Shown here: positions 1-9,181 of the stretch, piece by piece
How the letters are laid out: each line of letters starts with the position of its first letter
Numbering within the stretch: the stretch's first letter is position 1
Origin: JARRJS01 sp037388885
Lineage (GTDB): Bacteria; Gemmatimonadota; Gemmatimonadetes; Longimicrobiales; RSA9
Assembly (NCBI GenBank): GCA_037388885.1
Contig: JARRJS010000038.1
Location: 1 to 64,000, forward strand
Direction of reading: 5' to 3'
Length of the DNA: 64,000 nt
Program-made: the position numbers and the translations under genes
Notes under the pieces: generated by a model
The model's database searches: none
What the model saw: only the letters and a program-made list of their open reading frames with translations
Told to the model about the DNA's origin: nothing

Positions 1-1136
1 GGCGTGAACCGGTCCGGGAATGTAACGGTGCCCCGCAGCCGACCGTCGGCGTCGAACACGTCCCAGGTGGGCGAGCCCACGTCCTGGGCGTTGAACTCGC
101 TGGTTTCCCCGCCCACGTCTTCCGCTGTGCGTATGTGCTGTACCCACAGGCTGCTATCCGGTCCGCTCAGGAGGTTGGCAAACGCAGGGTAGTAGTCGGC
201 GAAGCTCACCGCCGATACGAGCTGCGTGATCTGCTGAGGTGGCACGCCTGCACGCTGCCACATCTCCCTGAACATCTTCAGGAAGGCCTGCCGGTCGGCT
301 TCGCCTACCGGCTTGCGTTCGGACGGTCGCTCGATCACCCGTTCGAGCCCACCATCGGGATCGTATACCTCGACGCGGTAGGTCGAGTTGATCGCCGAAG
401 CGATCCGGCCGCCCGGCAGCAGCGTCCACACTGCTTCGGGCTCGAACATGCGGATGTGCGGTCCACCCGCATCGAACTGCACCGCCTCGCTCGCCTTCAG
501 GTGCATGACCGTGTCCTGGAGCGTGCCATCGGTGGAGCGCGACAGGATCAGGTTGACCGGCGGCGCTGCACTGGGCCGGTTCGGCACGGGGATCGTCTGG
601 ACCTGCTGCAGGAACGTGTTGTGGCCCGTGATTTCCCACCGAGCCGACACACCCTGGTCCAGCGGGATCGGGAACGTTCCTGCGTCGCTGCCGTCCGGCG
701 CATAGCGGCTCATACGCTGGAGCAGGAGGTCCGCCACGAACACGGTGTCGCCCTGGCCGATCAGCACGGCCGCCGCTCCCCGGCTCAACTCGCCCGGCCC
801 GTTGCCGGGGCGGCCCACCGTCCGCACGTACTTGCCCTGTGCGTCGTAGACGCGGACTTCCTGCGCCATCTGGTCGAGGACGTAGATGTTTCCCGCGTCG
901 TCCACGTCCAACCCCACGACCTGGCCGAACTGGTACTCGGGGTCGCCCGCGGATGTCCCGACGCGCAGTGCTTCTTCGAACTGCCAGGCCCCGCTCCCGC
1001 CCCAGGCTCCGGGCCCGGAGTTCTCGATGATCGCGACCCCCGCGCTGTCGCGCACGGCACCGCTCGATCCGTTGCCGCCACCGCACGCTGCCAGGGGCAC
1101 GACGAGCAGCAGGCCGGGTATGATGGTCCGTTTCAT
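1..1136 (-). CDS. Lipoprotein with NHL/6-bladed beta-propeller repeats, C-terminus cut by window edge
   Basis: The frame is open from ATG at 1136 leftwards to base 1 (378 codons seen, no stop), so the gene continues outside the window. The N-terminus is a lipoprotein signal: MKRT, then a hydrophobic stretch ending LAAC followed by GGG, giving Cys17 as the lipidated residue. The body has propeller-like repeats of the NHL/6-bladed type, with phrases such as GLDVDDAGNIYVLDQ and GDTVFVADLLLQRMSRY. It should be anchored to a membrane facing the periplasm or outside. Ligand or partner is unknown. It is divergent from alaS, with an AT-rich promoter region between them. Fold assignment is by repeat pattern only. 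Confidence 0.85.
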   Translation of the reverse strand, partial: MKRTIIPGLLLVVPLAACGGGNGSSGAVRDSAGVAIIENSGPGAWGGSGAWQFEEALRVGTSAGDPEYQFGQVVGLDVDDAGNIYVLDQMAQEVRVYDAQGKYVRTVGRPGNGPGELSRGAAAVLIGQGDTVFVADLLLQRMSRYAPDGSDAGTFPIPLDQGVSARWEITGHNTFLQQVQTIPVPNRPSAAPPVNLILSRSTDGTLQDTVMHLKASEAVQFDAGGPHIRMFEPEAVWTLLPGGRIASAINSTYRVEVYDPDGGLERVIERPSERKPVGEADRQAFLKMFREMWQRAGVPPQQITQLVSAVSFADYYPAFANLLSGPDSSLWVQHIRTAEDVGGETSEFNAQDVGSPTWDVFDADGRLRGTVTFPDRFT

Positions 1137-1303
1137 GCTCGCTCTCCGACAATCCGGAAGATGAAGGGGGCCCGTCGCACCGTTCCGTGTGACGATCTGC
1201 GCCGGGCAGCCACGACCCCTCGCACGGGTCGGGCGCAAGCATATATTATAGCGCCACGCCGTGAAAGTGGCGAAAAATCAGAGCTTCCCGTCACGGGGCA
1301 TCC
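1137..1303. promoter_or_regulatory. Divergent promoter region between lipoprotein gene and alaS
   Basis: This 167-base gap carries the only AT-rich island nearby (ATATATTATA at 1241-1250). On the minus strand it gives a perfect TATAAT (1250-1245), suited to the lipoprotein gene about 100 bases downstream. No strong -35 box stands out (TCGCCA-like at a 17-base spacing). On the plus strand TATTAT at 1244-1249 could serve alaS, again without a good -35. Assignment is by pattern only. Confidence 0.4.
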
Positions 1304-3943
1304 ATGACCGCTGCGGAAATCAGACGACGGTTCCTTCAATACTTCGAACGCAACGGACACGAGATCCGGTCCTCATCCAGCCTGGTGCCTGCGGACGATC
1401 CCACGCTGTTGTTCACGAACGCCGGGATGGTCCAGTTCAAGCGCGTGTTTCTGGGTGAGGAGGACCTGGGCATCCGACGCGCTACCACGTCCCAGAAGTG
1501 CTTGCGGGTCAGCGGCAAGCACAACGACCTGGAGGAGGTGGGTCGGACCGCGCGTCATCATACCTTCTTCGAGATGCTCGGCAACTTCTCGTTCGGCGAC
1601 TACTTCAAGCGCGATGCCGTCCGCTTCGCGTGGGAGTTCATGACGGAGGAGCTGGGCCTGGAGAAGAAGAAGCTTTACGCCACCGTGCATTATACGGACG
1701 ACGAGGCGGCCGAGCTCTGGGAAGAAGTCGCCGGATTGCCCAAGGCCCGCATCTACCGGCTGGGCGACAAGGACAACTTCTGGCAGATGGGCGATACGGG
1801 CCCGTGCGGACCCTGCTCCGAGCTGCATTACGATCTGCGCGCGAAGGGCGCAGGTACGGACCTGCCGGAAGACGAGTTCGTCGAGCGGGGAGAGGCGGGT
1901 GAGTTCCTGGAGCTGTGGAACCTGGTGTTCATGCAGTTCGACCGGTCGGCGGACGGAGAGATGACGCCGTTGCCGCGTCCGTCCATCGACACGGGCGCCG
2001 GCCTGGAGCGCATCGCGAGCGTGCTGCAGGGCGTGCGTTCCAACTACGAGACTGACCTGTTCCGGTCGCTCATCGAGCGTGCGGTCGAGGTGGTGGGTCG
2101 GGAGTACGACCCGGGTGAGGGGGGCGTATCGTATCGTGTCCTGGCGGACCACGCCCGCGCCGTCGCCTTCCTGTTGGCCGACGGGGTCTTCCCGACAAAC
2201 GAAGGCCGTGGCTACGTGCTACGCCGCATTCTGCGGCGGGCGGTGCGCCACGCCTGGCTGCTGGGCCGGCGCGAGCCGACACTGGTGGAGGTGGTAGACG
2301 AGGTCATCACCCGCATGGGTGACGTCTACCCCGAGCTCGTCCAGCGCCGCGAACACCTGGTCCGGGCGACCCGCATGGAGGAGGAGCGCTTCCTTTCGAC
2401 CATCGATGCGGGCATGGAGCGCTTCGATGCGCTGGCGCCGGCCGGTGGCGAGGCGGGCGCGGTCATCGCCGGCGCGGACGCTTTCCGTCTGTACGACACG
2501 TTCGGGTTCCCGCTGGACCTGACCCAGCTCATGGGGGAGGAGCGCGGCTACGAGGTGGACACCGAAGGCTTCGAGGCAGCGCTGGAGGAACAGCGGGAGC
2601 GATCCCGGCTGGACCGGGCGCAGTCGGAGCGGGATGTAACGGACAGCCTGGCCCAGGGTTGGGAGGAGCTGGATCCGGGCGCCGAGCAGGAGTTCGTAGG
2701 CTACGAAACGACGCTGGCCGAGACCGATGTCACGGCCTTTCGTCGCGAGGACGGGCGCGTCGCCCTCGAGCTGCGCCGCAACCCATTCTACGTGGAATCG
2801 GGTGGTCAGATCAGCGATGCCGGCACGGTGGAGGGCGATGGCTGGCGCATGGTCGTGGACGACGTCCGGCGGGTGGCGGGCCGGGTGGCCGTGATCGGCG
2901 ACGTCGAAGGCGATTTCCCCGAGACGGACCGCCCGTTCCAGGTGCGGGCGGAAGTGGCGCAACCTCGCCGGCACGACACGGAACGCAACCATACGGCGAC
3001 GCACCTGCTCCACGCGGCGCTGCGCAGCGTGCTGGGCAAGCACGTAGTGCAGCGCGGGTCCCTGGTGGCGCCCGATCGGTTGCGCTTCGATTTCTCGCAC
3101 CCGGAGCCGATGACGGCGGCGGAGATCCGGGAGGTGGAGGAACAGGTGAACCGGGCGATCCTGGAGGACCACGCGGTGCGGGTGCGCTTCATGCCGCACG
3201 ACGACGCCATCGCCGAGGGCGCCATGGCGCTGTTCGGGGAGAAGTACGGGGACGTGGTGCGGACCATCACGGTTCCGGGCGTCAGCATGGAGCTGTGTGG
3301 CGGCACGCACCTGCGCCACACGTCGGAGATCGGCCTGTTCCGGATCGTGTCGGAGACCGGCGTGGGTGCCGGCGTTCGGCGCATTGAAGCGGTGACGGGA
3401 CCGGAGGCGTTCCATCGCGCGGTCGAGCAGGAAGATGCGCTGCTGCGGGCGGCGGCCATGCTGAAATCGCCGCCCGACATGCTCTTGCACCGCATCGAGC
3501 AGCTGGCGGAGGAGAACCGCGAGCTGGAGCGCCAGCTTCGGGAGGTCCGCCGGGAAGGGGCGGCGGACCTGGTGGGTGAGCTGGTGGACACGGCGGCCTC
3601 CGTCGACGGCGCGCGCGTCGTGGCGCGGGAAGTGTCGGTGACCACGCAGGACGAGCTGCGGGCCCTGGGCGATCGGCTGCGGGAGCGTCTGGGCAGCGGC
3701 GCCGTCGTCCTGGCGGCCAGCTACGATGACAAGACCGCCCTGTTCGCCATGGTGACGGATGACCTGATCGGCCGCGGCGTGCGCGCGGACGAGCTGTTGC
3801 GGAAGGTAGCGTCGCTCACCGGCGGATCCGGCGGCGGCCGCCCTCACATGGCCCAGGGCGGTGTTGGCGATCCGTCCCGCGTATCCGACGCGCTCGCGCA
3901 GGCGCCGGCCATCGTCCAGGAGCTGCTGGGCAAGTCCGGATGA
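1304..3943 (+). CDS. alaS: Alanine--tRNA ligase
   Basis: Charges tRNA-Ala in the cytoplasm and edits Ser/Gly mischarging. The 879-residue length is typical. The N-terminal class II catalytic core begins MTAAEIRRRFLQYF and contains LFTNAGMVQFK. The editing domain shows the zinc site HTATH (His563, His567) and CGGTH (Cys665, His669). The C-terminal DHHA1 domain has the GGSGGG patch near residue 840. The ATG at 1304 follows an AT-rich divergent gap. It heads a tightly packed plus-strand cluster, and its stop overlaps the next start by 4 bases (ATGA). Confidence 0.98.
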   Translation: MTAAEIRRRFLQYFERNGHEIRSSSSLVPADDPTLLFTNAGMVQFKRVFLGEEDLGIRRATTSQKCLRVSGKHNDLEEVGRTARHHTFFEMLGNFSFGDYFKRDAVRFAWEFMTEELGLEKKKLYATVHYTDDEAAELWEEVAGLPKARIYRLGDKDNFWQMGDTGPCGPCSELHYDLRAKGAGTDLPEDEFVERGEAGEFLELWNLVFMQFDRSADGEMTPLPRPSIDTGAGLERIASVLQGVRSNYETDLFRSLIERAVEVVGREYDPGEGGVSYRVLADHARAVAFLLADGVFPTNEGRGYVLRRILRRAVRHAWLLGRREPTLVEVVDEVITRMGDVYPELVQRREHLVRATRMEEERFLSTIDAGMERFDALAPAGGEAGAVIAGADAFRLYDTFGFPLDLTQLMGEERGYEVDTEGFEAALEEQRERSRLDRAQSERDVTDSLAQGWEELDPGAEQEFVGYETTLAETDVTAFRREDGRVALELRRNPFYVESGGQISDAGTVEGDGWRMVVDDVRRVAGRVAVIGDVEGDFPETDRPFQVRAEVAQPRRHDTERNHTATHLLHAALRSVLGKHVVQRGSLVAPDRLRFDFSHPEPMTAAEIREVEEQVNRAILEDHAVRVRFMPHDDAIAEGAMALFGEKYGDVVRTITVPGVSMELCGGTHLRHTSEIGLFRIVSETGVGAGVRRIEAVTGPEAFHRAVEQEDALLRAAAMLKSPPDMLLHRIEQLAEENRELERQLREVRREGAADLVGELVDTAASVDGARVVAREVSVTTQDELRALGDRLRERLGSGAVVLAASYDDKTALFAMVTDDLIGRGVRADELLRKVASLTGGSGGGRPHMAQGGVGDPSRVSDALAQAPAIVQELLGKSG

Positions 3944-4257
3944 CGACGCCGGATACCTGGTTGACGAGGCGTCAGAGCGGCGTGCCGACTTCGCTGGCGG
4001 AGCGCATGCGCCGCTACTTCGATCGCTCCGCGTCCGATGCGCTTCCGGACCGCCTGGCCCATGCCGGTCTGGACGCGTTGGAGGTGGCGCTGCAGCGGCC
4101 GGACGAGCGCGCGTCCGCCATCGACCTGCTCGCGGCGGACGCGCTCCTGACCGCCGCGTTCGAGGCGGCGGCCGAAGAGGGCGTGGCGGCCGTGGACCGG
4201 CTCGCCGCTGCCACGGCGCCGGCCGCATTCGCGGAGCTTCTCACGGAACAGCCATGA
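3940..4257 (+). CDS. Hypothetical protein, Ala-rich helical, 105 aa
   Basis: A small unrecognised protein coupled by ATGA overlaps to alaS upstream and gmhA downstream, which argues that it is translated. It is rich in Ala, Leu, Glu and Asp, with predicted helices over most of its length and no membrane segment or Cys. It has no motif I can name. Its position between alaS and gmhA gives no firm functional clue; it may be a lineage-specific accessory to either neighbour. Confidence 0.7.
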   Translation: MTTPDTWLTRRQSGVPTSLAERMRRYFDRSASDALPDRLAHAGLDALEVALQRPDERASAIDLLAADALLTAAFEAAAEEGVAAVDRLAAATAPAAFAELLTEQP

Positions 4258-4847
4258 AGAGTCCCCTGGTGGATCAGGTCACCGGACAGCTGGCTGCGCT
4301 CGCCGACCTCGCCGGTCGCGTGGGGAAGGACGAGGCCGGCCGTGTGGCGGAGCTGGCGGAACGGGTACTGGCGACGTTCGAGGCGGGTGGCAAGGTGATG
4401 TTCTGCGGCAATGGCGGATCCGCGGCGGACGCCCAACACCTGGCCACCGAGTATGTCGTGCGGTTCCGGCGGGAGGGTCGGGCGTTGCCTGCCCTGGCGT
4501 TGACCACCGATACCTCGCTGTTGACAGCTTCGGCCAACGACCACGGGTTTGACCAGGTCTTCGCCCGACAGGTGGAGGCGCTGGGCCGACCCGGAGATCT
4601 GCTGGTCCTGCATTCCACGTCGGGCGAGTCGGAGAACCTGTTGCGCGCCGCGGACGCCGCAGCGAAGGCCGGCGTGAGCACTATTGCGCTGCTGGCACGG
4701 GGCGGTGGGCGGTTGCGCGAGCGCGTGGACGAAGCGCTCGTACTGCCGACGGACACGGGCGCCCGCGCCCAGGAGCTGCAGCTGGCCATCGGCCACATCA
4801 TCTGTGACATCGTCGAGGAGCGACTGCGGACGGGAGAGAAAGGCTGA
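4254..4847 (+). CDS. gmhA: Phosphoheptose isomerase (SIS domain)
   Basis: A 197-residue SIS-domain protein of the GmhA family, which converts sedoheptulose 7-phosphate to D-glycero-D-manno-heptose 7-phosphate, the first step towards ADP-heptose for LPS core. The sugar-phosphate site is visible as CGNGGSAADAQH (residues 51-62), then TSGESEN and the C-terminal HIICDIVEE helix that carries a metal or active-site His. The start ATG at 4254 overlaps the preceding stop. The related DiaA family has the same fold, so a DnaA-binding role cannot be fully excluded. No hldE or gmhB lies nearby. Confidence 0.88.
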   Translation: MKSPLVDQVTGQLAALADLAGRVGKDEAGRVAELAERVLATFEAGGKVMFCGNGGSAADAQHLATEYVVRFRREGRALPALALTTDTSLLTASANDHGFDQVFARQVEALGRPGDLLVLHSTSGESENLLRAADAAAKAGVSTIALLARGGGRLRERVDEALVLPTDTGARAQELQLAIGHIICDIVEERLRTGEKG

Positions 4848-4848
4848 T

Positions 4849-5610
4849 ATGCTGGGCATCGACCTGTCGGGCAGGCGGGCGCTGGTGACGGGAGGATCTC
4901 GGGGCGTCGGCCGCGCCGTAGCTCTCATGATGGCCCGGGCCGGCGCGGATGTGGGCATCTCGTATCGTTCCCGTACGCAGGAGGCGGAGGACGTGCTGCA
5001 GCAGCTGCAGGCGGCGGGCGTCAAGGCGTTCGCGGAGGCCGGCGACCTGGCGGAGCCGGGCGACGTGGATCGACTGTTCCGGCGCGTGGAGCACGAGTTC
5101 GGCGGGCTCGATCTGTTCGTGGGCAACGCCGGCATCTGGCCACCCGAAGCCGTTGCGGTGGCCGACATGGAGGACCGGCAGTGGCGTCGGACGATCGCGG
5201 TGAACCTCGACTCCATCTTCTACACGACGCGGGCGGCGGCCAAGCTCGTGACGGACGCCGGTCGCATCGTGCTCGTCAGCTCCACCGCCGGCCAGCGAGG
5301 CGAAGCCTTCCACGCCGACTATGCTGCGACGAAGGGCGCGATCATCTCGCTCGTGAAAGGCATTGCCGTCGAGCTCGCGCCGCGAGGCATCACCGTCAAC
5401 GCCGTGGCACCCGGCTGGATCGACACGGACATGTGCGACCTGCCGTTCGCCGACGGTGGCCGCGAGCGCATCGAAGCCGACATCCCGCTGGGTCGGGTGG
5501 CGTCCCCCGAGGATGTCGCCGCGCCGATCCTGTTCCTGTGCTCGACACTGGCGCGGCACATCACCGGCGAGATCCTGAACGTGAACGGAGGGGCGATCCT
5601 CTGTGGCTGA
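4849..5610 (+). CDS. SDR-family oxidoreductase, FabG-like
   Basis: A classical short-chain dehydrogenase of 253 residues that uses NAD(P)H. It shows the TGGSRGVG cofactor motif (residues 14-21), the NAG motif at 93-95, and the catalytic Ser144/145, Tyr158 and Lys162 (YAATK). The C-terminal NVNGG is typical of 3-oxoacyl-ACP reductases. The substrate cannot be told from sequence, and FabG itself is only one possibility. ATG at 4849 lies 1 base after the gmhA stop, and the 3' end overlaps nadE by 8 bases, so it is part of the same operon. Confidence 0.88.
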   Translation: MLGIDLSGRRALVTGGSRGVGRAVALMMARAGADVGISYRSRTQEAEDVLQQLQAAGVKAFAEAGDLAEPGDVDRLFRRVEHEFGGLDLFVGNAGIWPPEAVAVADMEDRQWRRTIAVNLDSIFYTTRAAAKLVTDAGRIVLVSSTAGQRGEAFHADYAATKGAIISLVKGIAVELAPRGITVNAVAPGWIDTDMCDLPFADGGRERIEADIPLGRVASPEDVAAPILFLCSTLARHITGEILNVNGGAILCG

Positions 5611-6418
5611 GGCGGACGAGCTGAGACAGGCGTTGCGCGATCCGTTGCTCCTGGAACGGGAGCTCACCGACTGGATCCGTGCGCAGGTCCGGCAGGCCGG
5701 CCTGGACGGGGTCGTGTTCGGGCTCTCCGGCGGCATCGACAGCGCCACGGTGTGCGGCCTGGCGGCGCGGGCCCTGGGTCCCGATCACTGCCTCGGTCTG
5801 ATCATGCCCATCGGCTCCGACCCCCACGACGAAGCCCTGGCGGTCGAGGTGGCTCGCCGGTTCGGCGTGCCCACGGTACACATCGCATTGGAATCCGCCT
5901 TCGACGCTGTGCTTTCCACCCTGGAAGCCGGACGTTCCAGCGCCGGCGGCAACGCGGTCCAGACTCCTCCCGAAGACGACGATGCCGCCCACCTCGCCCG
6001 GGCCAATGTGAAGCCCCGGCTGCGCATGCTCACACTCTATTACCACGCGAATCTGCGGAATCGGCTGGTGCTGGGGACGGGCAACCGGGACGAGTTCGCC
6101 GTTGGCTACTTCACCAAGCACGGCGATGGCGCGGCAGACGCCTTCCCGCTGGCGGACCTGCTGAAGACCGAGGTGCGGAGCCTGGCCCGGCACCTGGGCG
6201 TGCCGGGTGAAGTGGTGGAGCGGGAGCCGTCGGCCGGTTTGTGGGCCGGCCAGACGGACGAAGCGGAGCTGGGCGTCACCTACGAGCAGCTGGACCGGTA
6301 CCTCGCCACCGGTACGTCGGGCGACCCGTCGACGGACGCCGCCATCCGGGGTCGCCACGAGTCGGCCCGCCACAAGACGACGCCGGCGCCCATCGCGCGG
6401 CCGGACTCCGACGCATGA
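5603..6418 (+). CDS. nadE: NH3-dependent NAD+ synthetase
   Basis: Final step of NAD synthesis: amidation of deamido-NAD with ATP and ammonia. At 271 residues it is the short form without a glutaminase domain. The PP-loop SGGIDS is at residues 42-47, and GTGNRDEFAVGYFTKHGDG is the family signature. GTG start at 5603 inside the end of the preceding gene. Its stop overlaps cca (ATGA). The C-terminus (about 15 residues rich in Ala, Pro, Asp) is likely disordered. Confidence 0.95.
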   Translation: MAEADELRQALRDPLLLERELTDWIRAQVRQAGLDGVVFGLSGGIDSATVCGLAARALGPDHCLGLIMPIGSDPHDEALAVEVARRFGVPTVHIALESAFDAVLSTLEAGRSSAGGNAVQTPPEDDDAAHLARANVKPRLRMLTLYYHANLRNRLVLGTGNRDEFAVGYFTKHGDGAADAFPLADLLKTEVRSLARHLGVPGEVVEREPSAGLWAGQTDEAELGVTYEQLDRYLATGTSGDPSTDAAIRGRHESARHKTTPAPIARPDSDA

Positions 6419-7761
6419 ATGTGGACGCGCTGGAACGGGCGGTGCCGGCGCCGGTGCGCCGGATCGCCCGGCGATTGGAGGACGCAGGCCACGAAGCGTG
6501 GGCGGTGGGCGGTGCGGTTCGCGACGTGCTGCTAGACCTTCCGGCGGGCGACTGGGACCTGGCGACCGGCGCACGGCCGGACGAGGTGCAGCGCCTGTTC
6601 CGGCGGACGGTGCCCATCGGCGTCGAGCACGGCACGGTGGGCGTGCTGGAGCGGGGTGTGCTGTACGAGGTGACCACGTTCCGGCGCGACGTCGAGACGT
6701 TCGGCCGACACGCCGTGGTGGAGTTTGCCGACAGCATCAACGAAGACCTCTCCCGGCGGGACTTCACCTGCAATGCCCTCGCCTGGCGTCCGGCCACCGG
6801 CGAGCTGCGGGACCCGTTCCACGGCCTTGAGGACCTGCACGAGGGCCGCCTGTCCACGGTGGGCGAAGCCGCGGACCGGTTCGCGGAGGACTATCTGCGC
6901 ATTCTGCGGGCGCTGCGCTTCGCGGGTCATTTCGAGCTTCACATCACGCCCGGCACCTGGAGTGCATTGTGCGCGGCCGTGGAGGAGTTGCGGTCGCTCT
7001 CGGCGGAACGCGTGCGCGAAGAGCTCTGGAAGGTGCTGGGTCGCACATGGCGCGCTTCCCGCACGCTGCGCCTCTACGGCGACGCCGGCGTGCTGGGTGT
7101 CCTCTATCCCGAGCTGGTGCCGGTGCGTGGGCTCGACGAGCGGGATGACGTGCGGCCGTGGGACCGGTCGCTGAGAGCGGTCGATGCGCTGCCGCCCCGG
7201 CGCACCCTGCTCCGAGCGGCCGCGTTGCTCCACGCCCTGGGCATGCCGTCGGCACGCACACGCGATCTGCGCGGCGGCTGGCGCTACACCGGCCACGAGG
7301 TGTTGGGCGCACGGCTCGCCGGCGAGGTCATGGTACGGCTGAAGGCGTCCAACGCGGACACGGAGCGCCTGACGCGGCTCGTGCGCCACCAGCGAGACCT
7401 GTTCCCGCCGGACACGCTGGAGGCAGGCGTCCGTCGCTGGCTGCGTCACGTGGGCGCCGACCTCGCCCACGACCTGTTTCGCCTGCGGTTCGCACTCTGG
7501 CGCGGCGTCGAGACGGAGGACCAGCCGGCGGACCTGCTGGAGCGTTGGCGCATGGCCCACGCCGTGCTGTGCAGCCGGCCCGTGCTGGGCGTGACCGACC
7601 TGGCCATCGACGGCCATGATCTGCGGGCGCTGGGCCTCGAACCCGGCCCGCGCTTCGGCGAGATCCTGGCAGAGCTGCTGGAGCGTGTCACGGACGAGCC
7701 CGCTCTGAACGAGCGTGCCACGCTGCTGGAGCTGGTGCTCGCCGAGTTGACCCGATCGTGA
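6415..7761 (+). CDS. cca: CCA tRNA nucleotidyltransferase / poly(A) polymerase family
   Basis: Class II nucleotidyltransferase that adds or repairs the 3' CCA of tRNAs; 448 residues. It shows the GGAVRD motif (32-37), the catalytic DWDLAT (Asp46, Asp48), RRDFTCNALA, and the RNA-binding ED-LRILRALRFA motif near residue 158. A C-terminal HD-like region follows, but the usual LLHDIGKP is LLHALGMP here (His273-Ala274), so the metal Asp is lost although a downstream His294 in TGHE remains. CCA-adding versus poly(A) activity cannot be separated by eye, but the tRNA-Gln in this window lacks an encoded CCA, so a CCA enzyme is needed. Confidence 0.92.
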   Translation: MNVDALERAVPAPVRRIARRLEDAGHEAWAVGGAVRDVLLDLPAGDWDLATGARPDEVQRLFRRTVPIGVEHGTVGVLERGVLYEVTTFRRDVETFGRHAVVEFADSINEDLSRRDFTCNALAWRPATGELRDPFHGLEDLHEGRLSTVGEAADRFAEDYLRILRALRFAGHFELHITPGTWSALCAAVEELRSLSAERVREELWKVLGRTWRASRTLRLYGDAGVLGVLYPELVPVRGLDERDDVRPWDRSLRAVDALPPRRTLLRAAALLHALGMPSARTRDLRGGWRYTGHEVLGARLAGEVMVRLKASNADTERLTRLVRHQRDLFPPDTLEAGVRRWLRHVGADLAHDLFRLRFALWRGVETEDQPADLLERWRMAHAVLCSRPVLGVTDLAIDGHDLRALGLEPGPRFGEILAELLERVTDEPALNERATLLELVLAELTRS

Positions 7762-7771
7762 GCGAGAGCCG

Positions 7772-9181
7772 GTGAGCGAGCTGGACCTGTTCGGGCATGA
7801 AGCGGACGGCCGGTCCGGACCGGGGGAGCCGGGTGCCGACGCGCCGCTGGCGGCGCGTATGCGGCCGCACACGCTGGACGATTTCGTCGGGCAGGAGCAC
7901 CTGCTGGCCCCGGGCAAGGCCATGCGGCAGCTGATCGAGAAGGACGAGGTCGGCAGCCTGATCCTGTGGGGTCCACCGGGGACCGGCAAGACGACGCTGG
8001 CCCATATCATCGCGGAGCGCACGCAGTCGGTGTTCGTGCCGTTCAGCGCGGTGACGGAGGGCGTGCCGCGGGTCCGGGAGATCATCAAGCAGGCCGCGGT
8101 GCGCAATCGTGCGGGTGGACGCCACACCATCCTCTTCTGCGACGAGATCCACCGCTTCAACAAGGCCCAGCAGGACGCCTTCCTGCCCCACGTGGAAGCG
8201 GGCACCATCTCGCTCATCGGGGCCACCACCGAGAACCCGTCTTTCGAGGTCATCGGGCCCCTGCTCAGCCGGTCCCGCGTGTTCGTGCTGGAACCGCTGC
8301 GGCCGGAGGACCTGGCGAAGATCGTGCAGCGCGCGCTGGAAGACCGGGAGCGGGGCCTCGGCGCGCTGGAGGTCAGCCTGGACGACGATGCGCGGCACGC
8401 TCTTGCCATCGAAGCCGACGGCGATGCGCGGCGGGCATTGAACGCGCTGGAGGCTGCAGCCGCCCTGGCCGGGGCGGGCGGCATCATCACGGTCGACCAC
8501 GTGCGCGAGGCCTTGCAGCGCAGGTTCGCCCACTACGACAAGGGTGGGGAAGAGCACTACAACCTGATCTCGGCCCTGCACAAGGCGGTGCGCGGCAGCG
8601 ACCCGCATGGCGCGCTTTACTGGCTGGCTCGCATGCTGGACGGCGGGGAGGACCCGCTCTACGTCGCACGTCGCCTGGTGCGCATGGCCATCGAAGACAT
8701 CGGCCTTGCGGACCCCGACGCGCTGCGCCTCGCCGTGGCCGCGCGCGACGCGTACCACTTCCTCGGGTCGCCGGAGGGCGAGCTGGCGCTCGCGGAAGCG
8801 GCTGTGTACCTGGCCACCGCACCTAAGTCGAACCGGGTGTACGTGGCGCTGGGGCGGGCCATGAGTGCTGCGAAGGAAACGCCGGCGGCGCCGGTGCCGC
8901 TCCACATCCGGAACGCGCCCACGAAACTCATGAAGGAGCTCGGCTACGGACGGGATTACCACTACGCGTTCGAGTCGGAACAGCACTACATCCCGCAGGA
9001 GTATCTTCCCGACGCCGTGCGCGGGCAGCACTACTACGAGCCGAGCCGGTTCGGCTTCGAGAAACGCATCGCCGAGCGCATGGAATGGTGGGACGCCCGG
9101 CGTCGTGAAGCCGACGGCACGTCGGAGCCGTCCGGGGAGTATAAGCACTCAGACAATCAGCCGGAGGAGAACGGGACGTGA
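7772..9181 (+). CDS. rarA: Replication-associated recombination protein A (RarA/MgsA AAA+ ATPase)
   Basis: A clamp-loader-like AAA+ ATPase acting at stalled replication forks; 469 residues. Walker A GPPGTGKTT is at 67-75 and Walker B CDEIHRF at 123-129, with the sensor GATTENPSFEV. The C-terminal MgsA_C and tetramerisation region contains DPLYVARRLVRMA. GTG start at 7772, 10 bases after the cca stop. A second start in this region is unlikely because the DLFG N-terminal motif (often clamp binding) sits right after it. The last 25 residues are hydrophilic. Confidence 0.96.
   Translation: MSELDLFGHEADGRSGPGEPGADAPLAARMRPHTLDDFVGQEHLLAPGKAMRQLIEKDEVGSLILWGPPGTGKTTLAHIIAERTQSVFVPFSAVTEGVPRVREIIKQAAVRNRAGGRHTILFCDEIHRFNKAQQDAFLPHVEAGTISLIGATTENPSFEVIGPLLSRSRVFVLEPLRPEDLAKIVQRALEDRERGLGALEVSLDDDARHALAIEADGDARRALNALEAAAALAGAGGIITVDHVREALQRRFAHYDKGGEEHYNLISALHKAVRGSDPHGALYWLARMLDGGEDPLYVARRLVRMAIEDIGLADPDALRLAVAARDAYHFLGSPEGELALAEAAVYLATAPKSNRVYVALGRAMSAAKETPAAPVPLHIRNAPTKLMKELGYGRDYHYAFESEQHYIPQEYLPDAVRGQHYYEPSRFGFEKRIAERMEWWDARRREADGTSEPSGEYKHSDNQPEENGT

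Noticed and set aside
2219..4228. A 669-codon open frame on the minus strand across alaS.
   Set aside because: High-GC shadow of alaS: Arg/His/Pro/Gln-rich text with no motif or ribosome site, entirely antisense to conserved genes.
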